Source: Dipteronia dyeriana (Eukaryota; Streptophyta; Magnoliopsida; Sapindales; Sapindaceae). From it: a stretch of DNA of 64,000 nt. Below, piece by piece: positions 56,825 through 64,000 of the stretch (within the stretch, counting starts at the first letter, position 1; each line of letters opens with the position of its first letter). The stretch is from positions 684,501 to 748,500 of the forward strand of contig CM065297.1 of the NCBI GenBank assembly GCA_032871835.1, given 5' to 3'. The translations under genes and the position numbers were made by a program. The notes below the pieces were generated by a model. The model was given only the letters and a program-made list of their open reading frames with translations, was not told the DNA's origin and did not search any database.

Positions 56825-58190
56825 ATTAGTATCAGAGCCATGGTTGTACCCTTGATTAATTGATGTATGTGTTCGTGAATCTTTTTCTTTTATTGTATAT
56901 ATGCATGTTTTGGAAAGAGATGGCACTCTAGGTATTCGCATATATATGTTTTAGATGTGGATTGTTATTGCTCAATTTTAGTCCTAGAATTTCAATGTAT
57001 TTTTTTTTTGGGATTGTAACAAGAAGGGTGGTCTATTATCGCCATAATTTCCTTCTTGGTTGTTGCTAAGTTTTTTTTTTATATTTTGTTGTTGTAATAA
57101 TAAAAAAAAAAAACTGCATTATTTTGTCATGTAAATTCTTTTCTAATACATTCAAGCTTCGAAGACTCGAAGGTTTGAAGAATTAGGAGTAACCGGAACA
57201 AGTTTGGGATCATGCGAGCCGTAACAACAAACGTGCGTGCGAAGAGCGCGTAACCATGCTTGTTGTGGCATGGGCTGCGCACAGCATCCCTTGTTGTTGC
57301 CATGGGCTGCGCATGGCAGCCCTTTATGGGCTTGTGACATGCGCATGCCCATGGGTAAGGGCAAGGGGTGCGCACGCCCATGGGAGGTAGCCGAGGGAGT
57401 CCAAACAACGAAGGTCGCGTGAAGACTTGTTCGCCAAGAAAAAAGTTCTTGTATTCCAGGATATATGTAATTTACTTGTTTTTCTAGGATGGACCAAAAT
57501 TGTAGCTATTTATATTTTTGTAAATATTGCAATGTTTGTCATTGTTTGATAACATGTCATACACAATAGGAGTGCCACTCATATATCTCTTTTGGTATGA
57601 ACATGCATTGAATGGTTTAAATATCTAAATTGGCATCTAGATAACTTGGTAAATCATTCTTTGGAATTCGATCACACGCCTTAAACAATTGAGTGGGAGA
57701 AGGTGTTTTTGAACACCTACGGCCTCCAAGTTTAGTTGAGCTTTATGTTTCGTGAATAACCTCCCAAGAGGTATTCATGAATGAAATTTAGCAAGATACT
57801 TCCTTACAAGGATAGACTAGACAATTAGCCCAAAAGATATCTACTCCCAAAGGAGGGATATTCGTGAGGGATTATATTGTCGATAACTTGGTAACACACT
57901 CAATGTGAGTTTATTAATATCCTCCCAAGAGTTCTTGTTAATAAAATCACAAGGCTAAAAATAAAATGTTGGTTGTTATGTTAACAATTAGGTGGGACCT
58001 AGTCCAACTAGTAAATATTGCGAACTCCCAAAGGAGGCGTAACATTTATGGGTGTTGGATCACCGTTGAATTTTTACGATTGAATTATTTCATTTAATTC
58101 AAGATAAATATTCAAAAGTGCTATATCATGATTATTTACTTATATAATATTTGTTATTAAAAAGAAATCATAACCCCATCCCTAATCAAT
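56825..58190 (+). other. Primer binding site and leader of element G
   Basis: attagtatcagagcca (56825-56840) is a one-base variant of the initiator-Met primer site. A non-coding leader follows, with an unusual GC-rich patch at 57235-57395 and several cccaaaggagg / cctcccaagag words (57760-58045). Confidence 0.75.
57235..57395 (+). repeat. GC-rich repetitive patch in the leader of element G
   Basis: It contains repeated gggctgcgca, gccatgggctgcgc and gcgcatgcccatggg words in a context otherwise AT-rich. Open frames on both strands here are by-products of the repeats. Confidence 0.7.
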
Positions 58191-58625
58191 ATCCTAAAAA
58201 GATAATACTTTAACTGATGATAATTATGTCACATGGAAAAGGAATATTGGGTTGTTGTTGCAAATTGAAAAGTATAAGTTTATTCTGTATATTCCTTATC
58301 CACCAAAACTAATGAATCTACTCAGGAGCAAAGAGATGATAATCAATAGTGGAAGTCTTTAGATGATATGGGTAAATGTATGTTACATTATGGTCATCAT
58401 TTCCAACGTGTTGCAACAGCAACATAAAGGAATGGAGACTGCTGTCGATATTATGATATCTCTAGACAGGGATTAATATGGTTGGTAAAATTGCTATTGT
58501 TAAGACCTGTCAGAAGGCAAAGTAATAACAGAGGAAAAAGCAACTTGGGCCCTTCTTAGAAGGAGACCAAGAAAGTAACCAAGATCAAAGGGAAGTGTTT
58601 CCTTTGTGGTTAAAAGGGTTAAAGG
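58191..58625 (+). pseudogene. Element G gag pseudogene
   Basis: A copia Gag remnant. It starts with LTDDNYVTWKRNIGLLLQIE and continues in shifted frames. A zinc knuckle remnant reads KGKCFLCG, then stop, KG, stop, RNR (58588-58630), where CCHC residues three and four are lost. Frames are too broken to define a start codon. Confidence 0.75.
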
Positions 58626-58639
58626 AATAGACTGAATAA

Positions 58640-59750
58640 GAATGAATTAACCTTGCATTTTGGCAATGGAGCGTTGGTGTCTACTAGTGTACTGGGAGAT
58701 ATTAGAATCAATTTTGATTCTTAGTAGGCATTTAGATTTAATAAACGTCTATTATGTACCTCAATTCAAGAGAAATTTAATTTCAGTTTCTTGTTTAAAT
58801 AAATTTGGTTATTCGGTTACTTTTAATAAAGCATTTATTATTAGTAAGAATGAAAAAATTATTTGTAAAAGGTACATTGGAAAACAGTTTATTCTATTTG
58901 CATGGAAATATCTCTCACTTGTTAGACACGGAATCAATGGAACCTAATCATAAAAGAGTAAAATTATCAAAAGATGAAACCTACCTATGGCATTTGCGCC
59001 TAGGTCATATGAATCTTAATAAGATTAAAAGATTGGTATGTGATGAACCTCTAAGTGACTTAAAGGTTGATGATCGACCAACTTGTGAATCTTGTTTGGA
59101 AGGTAAAATGACCAAAAGGTCGTTTACGACCAAAGGTGCAATAGCCATTGAATGTTTAGGATTGATACACACTGATGTGTGTGGACCTATGAGCATTCAA
59201 GCTAGAGGTGGATATGAGTACTTCATCACTTTCATGGATGATCACTCAAGATTTGGCTATGTGTATCTCATGAGACATAAGTCGGATGCTTTTGATATGT
59301 TCAAGCATTTAAAGCTGAAGTAGAACATCAGCTTGAGAAACGTATAAAAATCTTGAGGTCCGATCGTGGTGGAGAATATCTATTTGGTGATTTTCAGCAA
59401 TATCTTATTGATAATGAAATAATTTCTCAGTTTTCTGCAACAGGCACACCTTAACAAAATGGGGTGGCAGAAAGGAGAAATAGGACTCTTTTAGATATGG
59501 TTAGGTCTATGTTGAGTTATTCAACACTCCCTAGTTCTTTTTGGGGATATGCTTTACAAACCGCCATGTATATTCTAAACGATGTACCATCTAAGTCGGT
59601 TCCTAAAACACCGCATGAGTTGTGGACTAGGCGAAAGCCAAGTTTACAACACTTACGGACATTTGGATGTCCTGCATACGTGTTAAAAGGAAAGACAGAT
59701 AAGATGGAGTCCCGTTCAGAAACATGCATATTTGTAGGGTATCTAAAAGG
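58640..59750 (+). pseudogene. Element G protease end and integrase pseudogene
   Basis: FGNGALVSTSVLGDI and VYYVPQFKRNLISVSCLNKF mark the region after the protease active site, which is itself missing. The pre-integrase zinc domain follows: LWHLRLGHMNLNKIKRL, then CESCLEGK (58985-59108). The integrase core has the first Asp in LIHTDVCGPM, the segment YEYFITFMDDHSRFGYVY, a frameshift at 59300-59325, the second Asp in ILRSDRGGEYLF (59350) and the Glu in [14 protein letters not shown] (59460-59500). A TAA replaces Gln just before QNGVAE. The C-terminal part ([20 protein letters not shown]) ends in [11 protein letters not shown], a fusion into RT. Confidence 0.9.
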
Positions 59751-61137
59751 AACAAAACCCATTGGGTGAAAGTGGGTATACATGAGGAAAAGAGGAATGG
59801 ATGGAAAGGTGGAAACCTATAAAGCTAGATTGGTAGCTAAAGGTAATGCATAGAAGGAAGGTATCGATTATGAAGAAACCTTCTCTCCTGTGGTCATGCT
59901 TAAATCCCTTTGGATACTCTTATCCATTGCGGCATCTCTAGACCTAGAGATTTGGCAAATGGACGTTAAGACAGCTTTCCTTAATGGAAGTCTTGATGAA
60001 AGCATCTATATGATGCAACCAGAAGGATTCATTGAAAAGGGCTAAGAGGAAAGGGTATGCAAGTTTCAAAGATCCATATATGGATTGAAGCCAGTGTTAA
60101 GATCCTGGAACATAAGGTTCGATCAAGCTGTAAAAGGTTTTGGATTTATTCAAAACCTTGATGATATACTACTCATCGGAAACGATGTAGGTGTATTGAC
60201 ATCAATAAAAGAATGGTTAGCAAAACAATTTGGTATGAAGGACTTAGGAGAAGCAAGTTATATTCTTGGTATCCAAGTCATAAGGGAAAGAAAGAATAGA
60301 ACGATTGCATTATCCCAAGCTTCATACATAGATAAAATCTTGTCTAGGTTTTCCATGCAAGATTCCAAGAAAGGTATGTTACCTTTCAGGCATGGAATTA
60401 AACTTTCTAAAGAACAAGTTCCTAAGAATGGCATGAAGAGCAATTCATGAGTAGGGTTCCATATGCATCGGTAGTTGGAAGTCTCATGTATGCAATGCTC
60501 TGCACTAGACCAGATATTTGTTTTACTGTGGGCATAGTTAGCAGGTTTCAATCGAAACCTGGTCCTGATCACTGGATGGCAGTCAATCATATTTTCAAGT
60601 ATCTTAGGAGAACGAGAGAATATATGCTTGTATACTCTGGAGGGGATTTAATTCCTGTTGGGTAAACAAATTATGATTTTCAATCAGATTCTGACTCCAG
60701 GAGATCGACATCAAGATCTGTGTTTACCGTTGGAGGAGGGGCAGTCATATGGAGGAGTATCAAGCAATCTAGTATTGATGATTCCACCATGGAAGCCGAG
60801 TATGTTGTCGCATGTGAGGCTGCTAAAGAGGTTGTCTGGCTCCGCCAATTCTTGATTGACTTGGAAGTGGTTCCTGATACGAATAAATAGATCACTATAT
60901 ATTATGACAATAGTGGAGCAGTGGCTAATTCAAGAGAACCAATAAGTCTTAAGAGAGGGAAACACATTGAAAGAAAGTATCACCTTCTAAGAGAAATTGT
61001 GCATATGGGTGACGTGATGATTACCAAGATCGCGTCAGCAGAAAATCTAGCGGATCCCTTTACAAGTGCTCTTCCTTAAAAGAGTTTTGATGGGCATCTA
61101 GAAAACATGGGGATGAGAGATATGACACATTTGCTAT
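59751..61137 (+). pseudogene. Element G RT and RNase H pseudogene
   Basis: RT begins inside KPIG-KWVYMRKRGMDGKV and has ETFSPVVMLKSLWILLSIAA, WQMDVKTAFLNGSLDE and MMQPEGFIEKG. Relative to H, 63 bp are missing at 60160, so the text reads FIQNLDDILLIGND and the Y-V of YVDD plus 19 preceding residues are gone. A frameshift near 60445 precedes SRVPYASVVGSLMYAMLCTR. RNase H motifs follow: NYDFQSDSDSRRSTS, MEAEYVVACEAAKEVVWL, YYDNSGAVANS. The end SFDGHLENMGMRDMTHLL matches H. Confidence 0.91.
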
Positions 61138-61153
61138 AGAGCAAGTGCGAGAT
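61138..61153 (+). other. Polypurine region of element G
   Basis: gagcaagtgcgagat directly precedes the 3' LTR. In H the same site reads gagcaagtgggagat. Confidence 0.75.
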
Positions 61154-63573
61154 TGTTAGGATTATGCTCAATAGCAAGAGTGTAATATTGTTATTAATAA
61201 TCGTTTCATATAAATAAAGTGATTTCTAGTTTAACAAATCTTATAGCATTTATAGTTTAATTATTATAATTGTCAAAAGTAAATAATCATAAGGTCAAAA
61301 GACTATGAGAAAATAAGAATTGTTCATACATCTAGATATGGATGAGGTAGATACAATTCTTTAGTTAGTCTTAAATAATATTCACAACTTAAGATAGAAG
61401 GTTGGGTGCATTTATCTTGTCAAAGTTATAGATTCTTTTGCTAGCATTTAAGTGGGATCAAATGTGTTATGATGAGTCTAAAATCATCAAAGTGTGGTTG
61501 TTTTTTGGCAAAAGAATCTAGTGCACTGGGTGCATTGAATAGGATCAAAATGAAATACTTTATCTAGAACCGTCAATAGATAAAAGTTTTCATTTGAAAA
61601 CAATCGGAGAGTCTATCTCAATCCTGAGATAAATGATGGACTTATGGTTGCAAGTGTTATCATTTGAGCTATCAATGAGTACGATTATATAGTATAGTCT
61701 ATCCTTGATAGTTTGGTGGTATTCATTTGTTAATCGATAGAGGACTTCATTTTATATATGGACATCGTGGCTCCATTTATTGAATGAGAGTATAATACCA
61801 TCATATGGATGTTTTGAGGTATTGGATATTAAATCTTAACGTTAAGTTTTCAATAGTGTCTACTGAAACATGGCTTCCAGACAAGTCAAAATATCCAAGT
61901 TCAAAATGTGGTCATATGAGTAATATGGTAACTTGGATAGGTTTATACGGTCTATGAGCTCTTTGCGATTACTGGTATTCTTCACGAGGATACACTTTCT
62001 CCAATAAGGTTGTCTAGGGTACGAATGAGTAACATCAACTTATTCTATCTTTATTTAAGAGTTCAATTTTAGTTCTTTAGTTGAATGAACTAAAATTAAA
62101 TAGATTGGACCTAAGTGAATCATTTGTTGATTGTGATTATGTTGTGTCTATTGGAGCTTAAATTTAGATAGCCCGCCAAGATCCTAAATCACACGAACTT
62201 ACATGGATCACTTGATATATTCTACTAGACTAATTTAGGGGTCCATCTAGAATTGTAATAAGGCATGTGAACTTGTTTCATTTTGTAAGAATAGATCTAG
62301 TTCACATGTGGACTTTTTATTAAGATCCAATGGATTTAATAAAATAAGAAAAATAATATATGGCCATTATACTAGGTATGGGCGGCAATGGCTAACGTGA
62401 ATAGCTTAAATATATTATTTTTATTTTATTATTATTTAATTAAATGAAAATTAATTAATTTGTTGATTAATTAATTATTTAATTAAAAGTCAAAATCTTT
62501 TCCTATTAGGAGATGGTCTCCTAAAAACTATACTATTTTTGGTAGTATAATTAATGTTAAAGACTATATTTGATAAGTAGATAAATAAAAGTAGTTATTT
62601 ATCTAATCAAATTAGGAAGTCTTGAATATGGTTACAAATACACTTTTGAGTTGGATTAGGAGTCATGGTGTTAGGATAGAATTCCTTTTTGAAAAAGATT
62701 CTTAACCACCAAGTAAATCTACCTAAGGAAAAGATTCTTAACTACCAAGTAATCCTTCTTAGGAAAGGATTTGTGATCCTAATCTATATCATATAAAATT
62801 CGGCCAGCCCATATATATATACAAAATGATATAATTTCTTTAAGATAAGGATTCTTAACTACCGAATAAATCCACCTAAGGAAAAGATTTTTGACAACCA
62901 AGTAAATCTTTCTTAGGAATGGATTTATGAACCTATACATATGTGTGAATAATTTCGGTCATGAATAAGGCATTAGAGAGGAATTTCGGCCAAGCATATT
63001 TTTCTGAAAGAAAGTTTCGGTCATCGTAGGAATTTTGAGGGAGAAAAATCTGATTTTACTCTAGACAAAATTAAATCATCTCTAAGCAATAGTGTGTGAA
63101 TTCGGCTAAGTAGAGAAAAAAGAGGAACATTTTTTGTATTCAATAGTATACTAATATCCTTTACATCAAAAGGGTTTTGTGTACAACATCGAATCGAGGT
63201 TCACGGGAGTTACAATCAAATTGATTGATATTTCACAAGTGACCGGACGTTCTTGGATTTTTCTCTTGGAGGATATTTGTAACTAACAAAGAAAAGATAT
63301 TTGCTTTGTCTCCATCCTCAGGAACACAATTTAAAGAAAGGGAGTCCACACTCCTAGGTGATTCACGTTCGTGATTGGATTGGAAGATCTTGCGGAATCA
63401 ATTCGGCGCTTATTCAATCATCACGTGAAAAAGTTATGATAATTTTATATACATCAATTAATCTAGGGTTAATGTTCTCGTTGCGTAAAAGGGAAAAAAA
63501 AAATTTACACGCAAACCCTAATCTCATTTTTTCTCACGCTTCCGTTGCGTTTCTAAACCGCTTTTTCCCTACA
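61154..63573 (+). repeat. 3' LTR of element G
   Basis: 2420 bp from TGTTAGGATTATGC to CTTTTTCCCTACA, followed by the ctacc duplication and by the reversed pol of H. Confidence 0.93.
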
Positions 63574-63578
63574 CTACC

Positions 63579-64000
63579 AATCTAGCTTTAAATGTTTCCT
63601 CATTTCCACCCATTCCTCTTTTCCTCTTGTATACACACTTGTACCCAATGGGTTTTATCCCTTTAGGAAAGTCTACAAGAGACCAGACTTTGCTTTTGAA
63701 CATAGATTCAATTTTGGATTGCATTGCCTTTTGCCAATGGCGACAATCAACATCTTCCATTGCTTTCTTGTACGTATAGGGACCATTGTCATCCGAGAAA
63801 TTCTTTACAGATTCTCCTAGACCGATGTATCTCTCGGGTTGTCTACTACGGTGAGGTATGGTAGATTCTTGATCTTGTGTTAGTACGAAACTTACAATTG
63901 GGCGTGGTTGTTGAAACTCTTATGGAATTGTATCTCCTAAAAGCTCATTTAGGACAATTCTACTCTTAGGCACAAAATTATTCATATAGTCCTCTTCTAG
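63579..64000 (-). pseudogene. Element H integrase-RT linker and RT start
   Basis: Minus strand from the window end: FVPKSRIVLNELLGDTIP, then a stop. A serine-poor linker with QESTIPHRSRQPERYIG precedes KAMEDVDCRHWQKAMQSKIE, the start of the copia RT domain, followed by FPKGIKPIGYKCVYKRKRG and TFKARL. It connects across G to 54422. Element G lacks the equivalent linker. Confidence 0.88.

Larger units (their letters stand above)
54423..63573 (+). mobile_element. Element G: copia (Tork/Angela-like), complete ends, nested in H
   Basis: 9151 bp with both LTRs, an initiator-Met-type primer site, gag, protease remnant, integrase, RT/RNase H and a polypurine region. It belongs to the same family as H and the 1-984 LTR but lies in the opposite orientation to H. 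Flanked by ctacc on both sides. Its polyprotein has stops, frameshifts and at least two larger deletions. Confidence 0.94.
50703..64000 (-). mobile_element. Element H: copia (Tork/Angela-like), reversed, interrupted by G and cut by the window end
   Basis: Minus-strand order from the right edge: integrase-RT linker (64000-63579), [element G], RT and RNase H (54422-53057), polypurine region, 3' LTR (53042-50703). Gag, protease, most of integrase and the 5' LTR lie beyond the window. It is inserted in the gag of element F; the left flank gagat is its candidate 5-bp duplication. Confidence 0.88.

Noticed and set aside
57127..57422. Overlapping open frames on both strands in a GC-rich patch
   Set aside because: They arise because the repeated gcgcatgccc-type words lack stop codons in most frames; the predicted proteins are low-complexity and match nothing.

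Overview
This window is gene-poor, repeat-dense nuclear DNA of a flowering plant, probably a eudicot. Nearly every base that can be assigned belongs to a long terminal repeat (LTR) retrotransposon or to one broken hAT DNA transposon. I see no intact host gene, tRNA, rRNA or CRISPR array. The plant assignment rests on lineage-specific features: Ty3/gypsy elements of the Tat lineage (two RNase H domains, long 3' regions), Athila-type elements, SIRE/Maximus-type copia elements with huge LTRs and initiator-Met primer sites, and Tork/Angela-like copia elements. All coding regions are broken by stops, frameshifts or deletions.

Layout. 1-984 is the reverse-oriented end of a copia LTR sitting in the 5' LTR of Tat element A (985-12442). 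A has gag, PR, RT, RNase H, a second RNase H and INT on the plus strand, then a 4 kb 3' region whose minus strand holds a spliced-looking antisense gene. 12443-14961 is copia 5' spacer plus an LTR, both reversed. 14962-18170 is the 3' end of a SIRE-like copia (E). 18171-19483 is unassigned, with an LTR-promoter-like block and a coiled-coil pseudogene.

19484-41684 is a reversed Athila element (D) split by Tat element B (23545-38698). B itself carries a SIRE-like gag-only copia (C, 31140-37897) inserted four bases into its 3' LTR. D adjoins another reversed gypsy gag-protease remnant (I, 41685-43500). 44896-47356 is a hAT element with a BED-finger transposase, cut off by a composite Tat remnant (F, 47357-50702). 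F is interrupted by a reversed copia (H, 50703 to the window end), which contains a same-family forward copia (G, 54423-63573) flanked by the 5-bp duplication ctacc.

Most interesting points. (1) A and B share an antisense gene with two introns at matching positions and a conserved plant-transposon-type domain plus coiled coil. (2) A GC-rich block with the palindrome CGGTCTAGACCG or near variants lies just upstream of the TATA box in LTRs of both SIRE-type copia and Athila-type gypsy elements. (3) A and B share two inactivating lesions: a stop in the second RNase H and Glu-to-Lys at the integrase catalytic site. (4) The SIRE copy C keeps only gag between complete LTRs. (5) F has one LTR with internal sequence on both sides. 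Boundaries were read by eye from repeat alignment and can be off by a few bases, or tens of bases where marked approximate.
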